Source: Rhodosalinus halophilus
GTDB lineage: Bacteria > Pseudomonadota > Alphaproteobacteria > Rhodobacterales > Rhodobacteraceae
Reading direction: 5' to 3'
DNA length: 64,000 nucleotides
Assembly: GCF_003298775.1 (NCBI RefSeq)
Contig: NZ_QNTQ01000001.1
Span: forward strand, 372,001-436,000
The position numbers and the translations under genes were made by a program. Positions 36,260 to 44,235 of the stretch are shown here, piece after piece; positions within the stretch are counted from its first letter, which is position 1, and each line of letters begins with the position of its first letter. The notes under the pieces are model-generated. The model made no database searches, had not been told where the DNA came from, and was given only the letters and a program-made list of their open reading frames with translations.

Positions 36260-37519
36260 TCACGCGACCTTCCCGAAGAGCAGGCTCGCGTTGGTGCCGC
36301 CGAAACCGAAGGAGTTCGACAGCGCAATGTCGATCCTGCGCTCGCGCCGGGCGTTGGGCGCGAGGTCGATCGCCGTCTCGACCGCCGGGTCGTCGAGGTT
36401 GATGGTGGGCGGCGCCACCTGATCGCGGATCGCGAGGATCGAGAAGATCGCCTCGATCGCGCCGGCGGCGCCCAGCAGATGCCCGGTCATCGACTTGGTC
36501 GACGACATGGTGACCTGGCCGGCCGCCTCGCCCATCATCCGCTCGACCGCGGCGAGTTCGATCACGTCGGCCATGGTCGAGGTGCCGTGCGCGTTGATGT
36601 AGTCGATGGCCGCGGGTTCCAGCCCCGCCTTGCCCAGCGCCGCGCGCATCGAGCGCTCCGCGCCGTCGCCGTCCTCGCTGGGGGCGGTGATGTGATAGGC
36701 GTCGCCCGACAGGCCGTAGCCGATCACTTCGGCGTAGATCGTCGCGCCGCGGGCCTTCGCGTGCTCGTATTCCTCGAGCACGACGATGCCCGCGCCCTCG
36801 CCCATGACGAATCCGTCGCGGTCGGTGTCGTAGGGGCGGCTCGCCGTCTCGGGGGCGTTGCCGCGCTTGGTCGAGAGCGCCTTGCAGGCGTTGAAGCCGG
36901 CGATGCCGATTTCGCTGATCGCGGCCTCGGCGCCCCCGGCGAGCATCACGTCGGCGTCGTCGTCGCGGATCAGCCGCGCCGCGTCGCCGATCGCGTGCGC
37001 GCCGGTCGAACAGGCCGTGACCACCGCGTGGTTCGGCCCCTTGAAGCCGTAGCGGATGCTCACCTGCCCCGAGATGAGGTTGATGAGCGAGCCGGGGATG
37101 AAGAAGGGCGAGACGCGCCGCGGCCCCTTGTCCCGGATCAGATAGGCGGTCTCGGCGATGGAGTTGAGCCCGCCGATGCCGGAGCCGATCATCACGCCTG
37201 TGCGCAGCTTCTCCTCTTCGGAGGGGTCGGCCCAGCCCGCGTCCTCGACGGCCTGCGTGGCGGCGGCGAGGCCATAGACGATGAACTCGTCGATCTTGCG
37301 CCGCTCCTTGGGCTCGACGAAGTCGTCCGCATTGAAGGTGCCGTCCGAGCCGTCGCCCAGCGGCACCTCGCAGGCGTAGGTCGTGGCCAGACGCGAGGCG
37401 TCGAACCGCGTGATGGTGCCGGCGCCCGAACGCCCCTCGAGAATCCGCGACCAGGTCGTCTCGACCCCGCAGCCCAGCGGCGTGACAAGCCCCAATCCCG
37501 TAACGACCACGCGCCGCAT
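36260..37519 (-). CDS. fabF: beta-ketoacyl-ACP synthase II
   Basis: Elongating condensing enzyme of fatty acid synthesis, about 419 residues. The active-site cysteine lies in NHAVVTACSTGAHAIGDAAR, with histidines in DYINAHGTSTMADVIELAAV and MSSTKSMTGHLLGAAGAIEA; the end SNSFGFGGTNASLLFGKV is typical. I set ATG 37519 (MRRVVVTGLGLVTPLG) as start, nine bases after GGGAG; ATG 37525 is only two codons upstream. It is followed directly by mltG. Confidence 0.96.
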   Translation of the reverse strand: MRRVVVTGLGLVTPLGCGVETTWSRILEGRSGAGTITRFDASRLATTYACEVPLGDGSDGTFNADDFVEPKERRKIDEFIVYGLAAATQAVEDAGWADPSEEEKLRTGVMIGSGIGGLNSIAETAYLIRDKGPRRVSPFFIPGSLINLISGQVSIRYGFKGPNHAVVTACSTGAHAIGDAARLIRDDDADVMLAGGAEAAISEIGIAGFNACKALSTKRGNAPETASRPYDTDRDGFVMGEGAGIVVLEEYEHAKARGATIYAEVIGYGLSGDAYHITAPSEDGDGAERSMRAALGKAGLEPAAIDYINAHGTSTMADVIELAAVERMMGEAAGQVTMSSTKSMTGHLLGAAGAIEAIFSILAIRDQVAPPTINLDDPAVETAIDLAPNARRERRIDIALSNSFGFGGTNASLLFGKVA

Positions 37520-37611
37520 GACCATGCACTCCCGATTTTGCCTCGCCCGCTCTTAGCCTCTCCCGCACGCGCGGGGCAAGGGCCGGCGGCCGCGGCGTTC
37601 ACAAATGCGAA

Positions 37612-37639
37612 GGCGGCACCCGGCTTCCCGGATGCCGCC
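37612..37639 (-). terminator. hairpin terminator candidate after acpP
   Basis: Minus-strand hairpin with stem GGCGGCA and TGCCGCC and inner CCGG/CCGG pairing, starting 24 bases after the acpP stop and followed by TTCGCATTTG. The U-tract is interrupted, so it is probably a partial terminator that raises acpP levels over fabF. Confidence 0.55.
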
Positions 37640-37662
37640 AGAAACGCAATGGTCCCAGTCTC

Positions 37663-37896
37663 TTACTGGGCGTCCTCGATGAACTTCACCGCGTCGCCGA
37701 AGGTCTGGATGTTCTCGGCGGCGTCATCGGGAATCTCGATCCCGAACTCCTCCTCGAAGGCCATGACCAGTTCGACAGTGTCGAGGCTGTCCGCGCCCAG
37801 GTCGTCGATGAAGGAGGCGCTGTCGCTGACCTTGTCCTCCTCGACGCCGAGATGCTCCACGACGATCTTCTTCACGCGATCCGCGATGTCGCTCAT
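37663..37896 (-). CDS. acpP: acyl carrier protein
   Basis: 77-residue acidic four-helix protein carrying fatty acyl chains on a 4'-phosphopantetheine arm. The attachment site is Ser37 in [20 protein letters not shown], the invariant DSL motif. Length and composition are typical. It lies between fabG and fabF; a hairpin follows its stop. The 210 bases between fabG and acpP, in which its own promoter may lie, show no other gene. Confidence 0.97.
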   Translation of the reverse strand: MSDIADRVKKIVVEHLGVEEDKVSDSASFIDDLGADSLDTVELVMAFEEEFGIEIPDDAAENIQTFGDAVKFIEDAQ

Positions 37897-38106
37897 GTCA
37901 AAGTCCTCATTGTCCTTCCGGGCCTTCGCCCTGTTCTGCCCTCGCCCCTCGGGTCTGGCGCATCCGTGCGCCCGGCAGGGCGCCTCACCCGCCGCGCGTG
38001 GCGGCTCGGCCCGTTGCGGTGCGCCGCCCCGGCCCGAAATCAGGCGCGCCTATAGCACATGCATCGGCGATGGCAAACGCTTTCCAGAGCCATTCACCGC
38101 CCCGCC

Positions 38107-38844
38107 TCAGAGCATCGCCATGCCGCCGTTGACGTGCAGCGTGGCGCCGGTGACATAGGCGGCCTCGGGGCTCGAAAGGTAGAGCACGGCCGCCGCCACC
38201 TCGCGCGCCTCGCCCATGCGGCCCATGGGCACCTTCTGCAGCAGCCCGGCGCGCTGGTCCTCGGTGAGCGACTCGGTCATCGCCGTGGTGATGAAGCCCG
38301 GCGCGACGAGGTTCGCGGTCACGCCGCGGGCGGCGACCTCATGGGCGATGGACTTGGTCAGCCCCGACAGCCCCGCCTTGGCGGCGGCGTAGTTCGCCTG
38401 CCCGGGGTTGCCGATCGAGCCCACGACCGACCCCACGTTGACGATCCGGCCCCAGCGCGCCTTCATCATGCCGCGCAGCGAGGCCCGGCAGAGCCGCATC
38501 GTGGCCGTCAGGTTGACGTCGAGCACCTGCTGCCAGTCCGCGTCCGACATGCGCATGAACAGGCCGTCGCGCGTGATGCCGGCGTTGTTGACGAGGATGT
38601 CCAGCCCGCCCATCGCCTCGGCCGCGCGCCGGGGCAGCGCGTCCACCGCCGCCGGGTCGGACAGGTCGCAGGGCAGAACATGCGCGCGCTCGCCGAGTTC
38701 CTCCGCGAGCGCCTGCAAGGGCCCCTCGCGGGTGCCGGACAGCCCGAGGGTGGCGCCCGCCCCGTGCAGGGCGCGCGCGATCTCGCCGCCGATTCCCCCC
38801 GAGGCGCCGGTGACGAGCGCCGCCTTTCCCGTCAGATCGAACAT
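38107..38844 (-). CDS. fabG: 3-oxoacyl-ACP reductase FabG
   Basis: NADPH-dependent short-chain reductase of fatty acid synthesis, 245 residues. Cofactor motif TGASGGIGGEIARAL near the N-terminus, NNAGITRDGLFMRM in the middle, and the Ser-Tyr-Lys catalytic set in VNVGSVVGSIGNPGQANYAA and YAAAKAGL. C-terminal YVTGATLHVNGGMAML is diagnostic of FabG. It follows fabD after 28 bases. Confidence 0.97.
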   Translation of the reverse strand: MFDLTGKAALVTGASGGIGGEIARALHGAGATLGLSGTREGPLQALAEELGERAHVLPCDLSDPAAVDALPRRAAEAMGGLDILVNNAGITRDGLFMRMSDADWQQVLDVNLTATMRLCRASLRGMMKARWGRIVNVGSVVGSIGNPGQANYAAAKAGLSGLTKSIAHEVAARGVTANLVAPGFITTAMTESLTEDQRAGLLQKVPMGRMGEAREVAAAVLYLSSPEAAYVTGATLHVNGGMAML

Positions 38845-38872
38845 CGCGGTTTCCTGTTCCTGTTGCCTGTCC

Positions 38873-39808
38873 TCAAAGCGCCTCGGCGGCCGCCCGAACG
38901 TCCTCGGGGGTGCCGACCTGGCGGGTCGCCGCCTGGCGGTCGATGCGCCGTATCATGCCCGACAGCGCCTTGCCCGCGCCGATCTCCCAGTATTCGGTGA
39001 CGCCCTGAGCCTGCATGAACTCGACGCTCTCGCGCCAGCGCACCGCGCCGGTGATCTGTTCGACCAGCCACAGGCGGATGCGCTCGGGGTCGTCCACCGC
39101 CTCGGCGCGGACGTTCGCGACGAGCGGCACCGCGGGGGCCGTGAGCCGCACCTCGTTGAGCGCGGCCTTCATCTCTTCCGCCGCGGGCTGCATGAGCGGC
39201 GAATGGAAGGGCGCGGAAACCGGCAGCAGCACCGCGCGCTTCGCGCCGCGGCCCTTGGCGATCTCGACCGCGCGCTCCACCGCGGCCTTGTGGCCCGAGA
39301 CGACCACCTGCTGGGGATCGTTGTCGTTGGCCGCCGCGCAGACTTCGCCCTGCGCGGCTTCGGCCGCGACCTCGCGCGCCGCGTCGAGGCCCAGCCCGAG
39401 AAGCGCGGCCATCGCGCCCGCGCCCACGGGCACCGCGCGCTGCATCGCCTCGCCGCGCAGCCGCAGGAGCCGCGCCGCATCCGCCACCGTGAGCGCCCCG
39501 GCCGCGGCGAGCGCGGAGTACTCGCCGAGCGAATGACCGGCCACGAAGGCCGCGGCGCCGATGCGCACCCCCTCGGATTCCAGCGCGCTCATCGCGGCGA
39601 GCGAGGTCGCCATCAGCGCAGGCTGCGCGTTGCTGGTCAGCGTCAGCGTCTCGGGGTCGCCCTCCCAGACGAGCGCGCTCAGCCGTTCGCCGAGCGCGTC
39701 GTCCACCTCCTCGAACACCGCGCGCGCCGCCGGATAGGCCTCGGCCAGCGCGCGGCCCATCCCGACGCTCTGGGCCCCCTGCCCAGGAAAGACGAAGGCT
39801 CGGCTCAT
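38873..39808 (-). CDS. fabD: malonyl-CoA:ACP transacylase
   Basis: 311-residue enzyme moving malonyl from CoA to ACP. The nucleophile motif AFVAGHSLGEYSALAAAGAL and the catalytic histidine in PVSAPFHSPLMQPAAEEM are present; the N-terminus SRAFVFPGQGAQSVGMGRAL is standard. I used ATG 39808; an in-frame ATG 19 codons upstream adds a nonconserved stretch. First gene of the fabD-fabG-acpP-fabF-mltG group. Confidence 0.96.
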   Translation of the reverse strand: MSRAFVFPGQGAQSVGMGRALAEAYPAARAVFEEVDDALGERLSALVWEGDPETLTLTSNAQPALMATSLAAMSALESEGVRIGAAAFVAGHSLGEYSALAAAGALTVADAARLLRLRGEAMQRAVPVGAGAMAALLGLGLDAAREVAAEAAQGEVCAAANDNDPQQVVVSGHKAAVERAVEIAKGRGAKRAVLLPVSAPFHSPLMQPAAEEMKAALNEVRLTAPAVPLVANVRAEAVDDPERIRLWLVEQITGAVRWRESVEFMQAQGVTEYWEIGAGKALSGMIRRIDRQAATRQVGTPEDVRAAAEAL

Positions 39809-39887
39809 CCCACCCCCATGCCGCTGGTTTCCGGCCCAGATACAGGGCCGGTCCCACGCGCGCAACAGGCGCAGGCGCCGCCCCGCG

Positions 39888-40121
39888 TCAGCCGCCGCGG
39901 CGGTTGCGGGACGCCGACAGGAAGGTCAGCCCGCCCAGGGCGAGAAAGAGGCTGAGACCCAGTTTCATCAGCAGCACGTCGGCGCCCAGGTTCGAGCCCG
40001 GCACAAGCCAGAGCCCGCCGGCCGCGGCGAGCAGACCGCTGCCGTTCACCACGAAGAGCGCCCGCGTCAGGGGCGTCGGGGCGGGTGCAGCGGGGCGGTC
40101 CTGCGATTCGGTCAGAGCCAT
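39888..40121 (-). CDS. small two-helix membrane protein, unknown function
   Basis: 77 residues with two predicted membrane helices (ALFVVNGSGLLAAAGGLWLV and LLMKLGLSLFLALGGLTFLS) and an Arg-rich tail (SASRNRRGG). I do not recognise a characterised family. The start at 40121 has GGAGGAAACG-type sequence just upstream. It lies 80 bases upstream of fabD on the same strand and is divergent from the rpsF operon. Confidence 0.7.
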   Translation of the reverse strand: MALTESQDRPAAPAPTPLTRALFVVNGSGLLAAAGGLWLVPGSNLGADVLLMKLGLSLFLALGGLTFLSASRNRRGG

Positions 40122-40226
40122 CGTTTCCTCCCGGTCTTGGCGGATCGCCGACAGCCTCGCCGCGTAATTCGCCGAAAATGCGGCACAACCGCGGCGTGCG
40201 TTCGGCATGCGGCCGAAACCGCGGCC

Positions 40227-40254
40227 TTGCACATGCGGCTCAGGCGTGTATACG
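40227..40254 (+). promoter_or_regulatory. predicted promoter of the rpsF-rpsR-rplI operon
   Basis: TTGCAC (40227-40232) and TATACG (40249-40254) with a 16-base spacer, about 108 bases before the rpsF start. It is the best sigma70-type match in this divergent intergenic region. Confidence 0.5.
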
Positions 40255-40300
40255 GCGGCCTTCCCTCCGCGGAATGTTTCGCCACGGCGCAGTCTCTCGT

Positions 40301-40330
40301 GGGCCGGTGCGGAGGGTCGGACCCCGGCCC
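40301..40330 (+). promoter_or_regulatory. hairpin in the rpsF leader, possible S6:S18 autoregulatory site
   Basis: The leader contains GGGCCGG (40301-40307) and CCGGCCC (40324-40330), a seven-base-pair stem around a 16-base loop, 32 bases before the rpsF ATG. Many bacterial rpsF leaders contain a stem-loop bound by the S6:S18 dimer; a match to the known consensus could not be tested by eye. Confidence 0.3.
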
Positions 40331-40362
40331 TATGAAATGCGCCCGAAAGAGACGGAGTGCAC

Positions 40363-40716
40363 ATGCCGCTTTACGAGCATGTCTTCATCGCGCGTCAGGA
40401 TCTCTCCAACGCGCAGGCCGAGGGGCTCATCGAGCACTTCGGCAGCATCCTGGCCGACAACGGCGGGAAACTCGTGGACAGCGAATACTGGGGCGTCAAG
40501 ACGATGGCCTACCGGATCAACAAGAACCGGAAGGGCCATTACGCCTTCCTGCGCACCGACGCGCCCGCGCCGGCCGTGCAGGAGATGGAACGCCTGATGC
40601 GCCTGCACGACGACGTGATGCGCGTGATGACCATCAAGGTGGACAAGCACGACGAAGGCCCGTCGGTGCAGATGCAGAAGCGCGACGAGCGCGGCGACCG
40701 CCGCGACCGCCGCTGA
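40363..40716 (+). CDS. rpsF: 30S ribosomal protein S6
   Basis: 117 residues; S6 pairs with S18 on the platform of the 30S subunit. Family stretches are MPLYEHVFIARQDLSNAQAE, EYWGVKTMAYRINKNRKGHY and VMRVMTIKVDKHDEGPS; the C-terminal tail is rich in Arg/Asp (KRDERGDRRDRR). Start ATG 40363 has GGAG five bases upstream; the GTG at 40357 is less likely. First gene of rpsF-rpsR-rplI. Confidence 0.97.
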   Translation: MPLYEHVFIARQDLSNAQAEGLIEHFGSILADNGGKLVDSEYWGVKTMAYRINKNRKGHYAFLRTDAPAPAVQEMERLMRLHDDVMRVMTIKVDKHDEGPSVQMQKRDERGDRRDRR

Positions 40717-40733
40717 GGAAAGGAGCGTAAACC

Positions 40734-40961
40734 ATGGCCGCAAAACCGTTTTTCCGCCGCCGCAAGGTCTGCCCCTTCTCCGGCGAGAACGCGCCCAAGA
40801 TCGACTACAAGGACACCAAGCTGTTGCAGCGCTACGTCTCGGAGCGCGGCAAGATCGTGCCGTCGCGGATCACCGCGGTGTCCTCGAAGAAGCAGCGCGA
40901 GCTGTCGCGCGCGATCAAGCGCGCGCGCTTCCTCGCGCTCCTGCCCTACGCCGTGAAGTGA
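40734..40961 (+). CDS. rpsR: 30S ribosomal protein S18
   Basis: 75 residues, the normal length. [20 protein letters not shown] and [20 protein letters not shown], then [13 protein letters not shown] are the standard S18 sequence. It retains a CPFSGENAP segment with only one Cys, so it is the zinc-free form. Preceded by GGAAAGGAG. Between rpsF and rplI as in most bacteria. Confidence 0.97.
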   Translation: MAAKPFFRRRKVCPFSGENAPKIDYKDTKLLQRYVSERGKIVPSRITAVSSKKQRELSRAIKRARFLALLPYAVK

Positions 40962-40971
40962 GGCCAGCCCG

Positions 40972-41610
40972 ATGCAAGTGATCCTTCTGGAACGCGTGGC
41001 CAAGCTGGGCCAGATGGGCGACGTCGTGGACGTCAAGCCCGGCTTCGCGCGCAACTACCTGCTGCCGCAGAACAAGGCGCTGATGGCCTCCAAGGCCAAC
41101 ATCGCCGCCTTCGAGGCACGCAAGGCCGAGCTCGAGGCGCGCAACCTCGAGACCCGCAAGGAGGCCGAGGCGCTCTCCGCGCGCCTCGACGGCCAGCAGT
41201 TCGTCGTGATTCGCCAGGCCTCGGACGGCGGCGCGCTCTACGGCTCGGTGACGACCCGCGACGCGGCCGACGCCGCCACGGAGGCCGGCGTCTCGATCGA
41301 CCGCAAGCAGGTGCAGATCGACCGCCCGATCAAGGAGCTCGGCCTTCACAAGGTGCAGGTGCGCCTGCACCCCGAGGTCGAGGCCGAGATCACGCTGAAC
41401 GTCGCCCGCTCGCAGGAAGAGGCCGAGCTTCAGGCCGCCGGCAAGACCATTCAGGAGGTCGCCGCGGAAGAAGAGGCGCAGGCCGAGTTCGAGATCTCCG
41501 AGCTCTTCGAGGATATCGGCGCGGCAGGCCTCGACGAGGACGAGGGCCCCGCGCCGGAGCGCCCGGCCGAGGGCGACGACGAGACCGAGCGCGCGCAGCG
41601 CGAGAGCTGA
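40972..41610 (+). CDS. rplI: 50S ribosomal protein L9
   Basis: 212 residues. The N-terminal RNA-binding domain is clear ([37 protein letters not shown]), followed by the long connecting helix ([20 protein letters not shown]) and the C-terminal domain ([40 protein letters not shown]). Compared with the usual length of about 150 it has an acidic tail of roughly 60 residues, a feature also known in other alphaproteobacteria. Starts 10 bases after rpsR. Confidence 0.96.
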   Translation: MQVILLERVAKLGQMGDVVDVKPGFARNYLLPQNKALMASKANIAAFEARKAELEARNLETRKEAEALSARLDGQQFVVIRQASDGGALYGSVTTRDAADAATEAGVSIDRKQVQIDRPIKELGLHKVQVRLHPEVEAEITLNVARSQEEAELQAAGKTIQEVAAEEEAQAEFEISELFEDIGAAGLDEDEGPAPERPAEGDDETERAQRES

Positions 41611-41623
41611 CACGCCGAAACCC

Positions 41624-41653
41624 GGCCCGCGCGGCACTCGCGCCGCGCGGGCC
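41624..41653 (+). terminator. strong hairpin after rplI
   Basis: Twelve-base-pair stem GGCCCGCGCGGC and GCCGCGCGGGCC around a six-base loop, beginning 13 bases after the rplI stop. No T-run follows (TCTCG), so termination may be weak or Rho-assisted. Confidence 0.5.
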
Positions 41654-41900
41654 TCTCGATCCGGACGCGCCCCCGGAACGGCGCGGTGACGATCCGCGAC
41701 CACCGCACGATCAACTTTCGATTGTGGAACAAGACAGTTTCGCAACGAAGGCGTTGCAAACCGTCGGCTCCATGGGCATGTTTATTGAACGGGATTTGGG
41801 GATGATGCCCGCGCGCGCAGCCCGTCAGCCTGCCGCGCCCCGGCGTACGCGGCATGGCGCCGGATCGCCCGCATCCGCGGACAAGGACCGAGTCACAGGA

Positions 41901-42299
41901 ATGAACGAGATCGACGTCGAAGTAGGTAGCCGGATACGCCAGAGACGCATCGCGCTGGGCATGAGCCAGACCGAACTGGGGCGGCTGGCCGGCGTGAAGT
42001 TCCAGCAGATCCAGAAATACGAAACCGGCGCCAACCGTGTGAGCGCGTCCCGCCTCTGGGCGATCGCCTCGGCATTGGGCGTCCCGGTGATGCATTTCTT
42101 CGAAGGGGTGCAGGCCGACGGCAAGGGCGGAACAGCGCCCCAGGCGCCGGGCGACGAACTGTTGCAGGACGCCCGCGCGGTCCGGCTGGTGCGCCACTTC
42201 CTGAAGCTGCCGGATGATCAGAAAAAGGTGGTGCTCGACATGGTGACGTCGATGTCGCAGCGCACCGCCGAACGCGAAGAGGCCGGGCTGGAGGCCTGA
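41901..42299 (+). CDS. XRE-family helix-turn-helix transcriptional regulator
   Basis: 132 residues from ATG 41901. The DNA-binding domain is N-terminal: VGSRIRQRRIALGMSQTELG, RLAGVKFQQIQKYETGANRV, SASRLWAIASALGVPVMHFF, a pattern widespread among alphaproteobacterial Cro/CI-type regulators. The C-terminus is charged and helical (LVRHFLKLPDDQKKVVLDMV). The reading frame stays open upstream to 41724, but that part is not family-like. It lies directly upstream of luxR on the same strand. An inverted repeat GCAACG-N4-CGTTGC (41742-41757) upstream could be an operator. Regulated genes are unknown. Confidence 0.85.
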   Translation: MNEIDVEVGSRIRQRRIALGMSQTELGRLAGVKFQQIQKYETGANRVSASRLWAIASALGVPVMHFFEGVQADGKGGTAPQAPGDELLQDARAVRLVRHFLKLPDDQKKVVLDMVTSMSQRTAEREEAGLEA

Positions 42300-42342
42300 G
42301 GACGCGGCACGAGGTGCACGCCGCTGTCTGGCCGGCCCGGGT

Positions 42343-43053
42343 ATGGGCGATATGGATCTAATCGACCTCGGACAGCTGCCGCCCGGCGAACGGCCTTTCG
42401 ACAGTTTTCTCGCGCAGCTCTGCCAGCGCCTGGGCTTCGACTACGCCGCCTATGCCGGCACCAATCCGGTGCAGGGCACGATACACGGCTATGTCACCTA
42501 TCCCGAAGGCTGGAAGAAGCATTATGCCGAACGCGGCTTCCAGAACATCGACCCCACGCTGACCACGGCCGGCCGCAGCATCGCGCCGGTGGACTGGCGC
42601 CGTCTGGAGCGTGACCGCCGCTTCGACCAGGTGTTCCGCGACGCGAGCGACTTCGGCATCGTGGACCGGGGCCTGACCGTGCCGGTGCGGGGGCCCTACG
42701 GCGAGATCGGCATGCTCAGCGTCACCCGCGACTGCCCGGTCCGGGAATGGGACATGCTGACACGCCGGGTGATCAGCGATCTGCAGTCCGCCGCGGTGCA
42801 TCTGCACGACACCGTGATGGGCTCGGACGTGCTGTCGCGCGCGCTCCGCCACCCGGCGCTCTCCACGCGCGAGATCGAGATCCTGCAATGGACCGCCGCC
42901 GGCAAGTCGCAGCAGGATATCGGCGACATCCTCGGCATTTCCTACCGCACCGTCGAGGTGCATCTCCGTTCGGCGCGCAGCAAGCTCTTCGCGCTCACCA
43001 CGCCGCAGGCGGTGGGCCGCGCCATCGGTCTGGGTCTCATCACCCCGCTTTGA
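42343..43053 (+). CDS. LuxR-family quorum-sensing transcriptional regulator
   Basis: 236 residues: N-terminal autoinducer-binding domain and C-terminal GerE-type helix-turn-helix. Residues that line the acyl-homoserine-lactone pocket are present and fall at the canonical numbers: Trp57, Tyr61, Asp70, Pro71 and Trp85 (GWKKHYAERGFQNIDPTL; APVDW). The DNA-binding part reads LSTREIEILQWTAAGKSQQD, IGDILGISYRTVEVHLRSAR. It should bind an AHL made by the adjacent LuxI. Start ATG 42343 is used; ATG 42352 is an alternative. It precedes luxI by 230 bases. Confidence 0.92.
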   Translation: MGDMDLIDLGQLPPGERPFDSFLAQLCQRLGFDYAAYAGTNPVQGTIHGYVTYPEGWKKHYAERGFQNIDPTLTTAGRSIAPVDWRRLERDRRFDQVFRDASDFGIVDRGLTVPVRGPYGEIGMLSVTRDCPVREWDMLTRRVISDLQSAAVHLHDTVMGSDVLSRALRHPALSTREIEILQWTAAGKSQQDIGDILGISYRTVEVHLRSARSKLFALTTPQAVGRAIGLGLITPL

Positions 43054-43234
43054 GGCCGCGCCGCCCGCAAAGTTGACGCTAGCGTAACGCGGCCGCGCAT
43101 GCTACAACTTCAGGTGGTGAAAGGAAGACCTTGCGCTGCTGATTCTTCCCGACCTGCCTCTGCATGAGCGGAACCTGGCGCATCGCGCCGGGCCTACGGG
43201 ATTCCCCCAATAGAGCATTCTCCCGTGACGGGTA

Positions 43235-43252
43235 TGTTGGTGCCTACCAACA
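43235..43252. promoter_or_regulatory. lux-box-like inverted repeat upstream of luxI
   Basis: TGTTGGT-GCCT-ACCAACA, a perfect seven-base inverted repeat with four-base spacer (18 bases in total), 32 bases before the luxI ATG. Size and symmetry resemble LuxR-type binding sites. Its closeness to the start codon suggests it overlaps the promoter or leader, so binding might repress or the promoter might be very close. Confidence 0.5.
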
Positions 43253-43283
43253 ACAAACACGGGACTCTGGGGGAAGAAGCACC

Positions 43284-44180
43284 ATGATCATCGTGATCGA
43301 CGCTCTCAACGCGCACCGGTTCACGCATCTGCTGGACGACATGTTCCGTCTTCGCAAGCGCGTCTTCGCCGACCGCCTTGGCTGGGAGGTGGACTGTACG
43401 GAAGACGGCCGTGAAATCGACAAGTTCGACGCCCTCGATCCGGCCTATATCCTGGGCCTCGACGACGAGGGTCATGTCGTCTCCTGCGTGCGGGCGCTTC
43501 AGACCACCGGGCCGCACATGCTCTCGGACGTGTTCGCCGACATCCTGAACGGAGAACCGCCCCTGCGCGGCGCGACGATCTGGGAGTCGACCCGCTTCTG
43601 CGTGGACACGCAGCGGTTGACCCGCGGCACGTCGCGGCACTCGATTTCCTATGCCACCTGCGAACTGATGATCGGATCGCTGGAATACGCCATGCGCTCG
43701 GGGATCACCGATATCGTGACCGTGATCGACCCGGTCATGGACCGGGTGCTGAAGCGCTCCGACAGCGCGCCCTACGGCTATCTCGGCAAGCCGACGCCGA
43801 TGGGCAAGGTCTCGGCGCTCGCCGCGCTGCTCGACTGCACGGAGGAACGGGTCGACAGGATCCGCGCCTTCGCCGGCATCCACCACGACGTGCACCTGAC
43901 CGAGGAGGAGGCGCTTGCGCGCGCGCCTGCCCCGCAGACGGACGACGACACCCCGCGCGACCAGGAAGGACTCCGCAGCATGACCATCGTCTCCCGCAAC
44001 ACCGCCCCGCCCGCCCCCGAGGCCGGCGTCACCCGCACCGCTCTACGCGACTACTGCCGCGCCCAGATCCGCGACGCGCGCACGCCCAGGGAACTCGACG
44101 CGGCCCTGGCGCTGGCAGAGATGCTGCTGGGCTCCGACCGGCCCGAAGAGCCCGAGGCGCTCGACCGGGCGGCGAGCTGA
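43284..44180 (+). CDS. LuxI-type acyl-homoserine lactone synthase with C-terminal extension
   Basis: 298 residues. The first roughly 212 form the LuxI domain with conserved residues in expected places: Arg24, Phe28, Trp34, Asp46, Asp49, Arg70, Glu101 and Arg104 (RLRKRVFADRLGWEVD; WESTRFCVD). It makes an AHL from SAM and acyl-ACP; the chain cannot be predicted. The usual length is 200-220, so about 85 residues are extra. The extension starts with an acidic linker and, from Met233, reads as a helical segment (ALRDYCRAQIRDARTPRELD). An AGGAAGGA lies ten bases before the Met233 codon, so a separate short product is conceivable. ATG 43284 is well placed after GGGGGAAG. Confidence 0.92.
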   Translation: MIIVIDALNAHRFTHLLDDMFRLRKRVFADRLGWEVDCTEDGREIDKFDALDPAYILGLDDEGHVVSCVRALQTTGPHMLSDVFADILNGEPPLRGATIWESTRFCVDTQRLTRGTSRHSISYATCELMIGSLEYAMRSGITDIVTVIDPVMDRVLKRSDSAPYGYLGKPTPMGKVSALAALLDCTEERVDRIRAFAGIHHDVHLTEEEALARAPAPQTDDDTPRDQEGLRSMTIVSRNTAPPAPEAGVTRTALRDYCRAQIRDARTPRELDAALALAEMLLGSDRPEEPEALDRAAS

Positions 44181-44235
44181 GCAGACCGGCGGCCCTGCGC
44201 CGCCCCGGAGAGGGGAGCGCGGGGCCGCCGGGGCC

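Noticed and set aside
41724-41900. Upstream in-frame extension of the XRE regulator (GTG at 41724)
   Set aside because: The extra 59 residues do not resemble the family, and the stretch carries an inverted repeat more consistent with a regulatory region.
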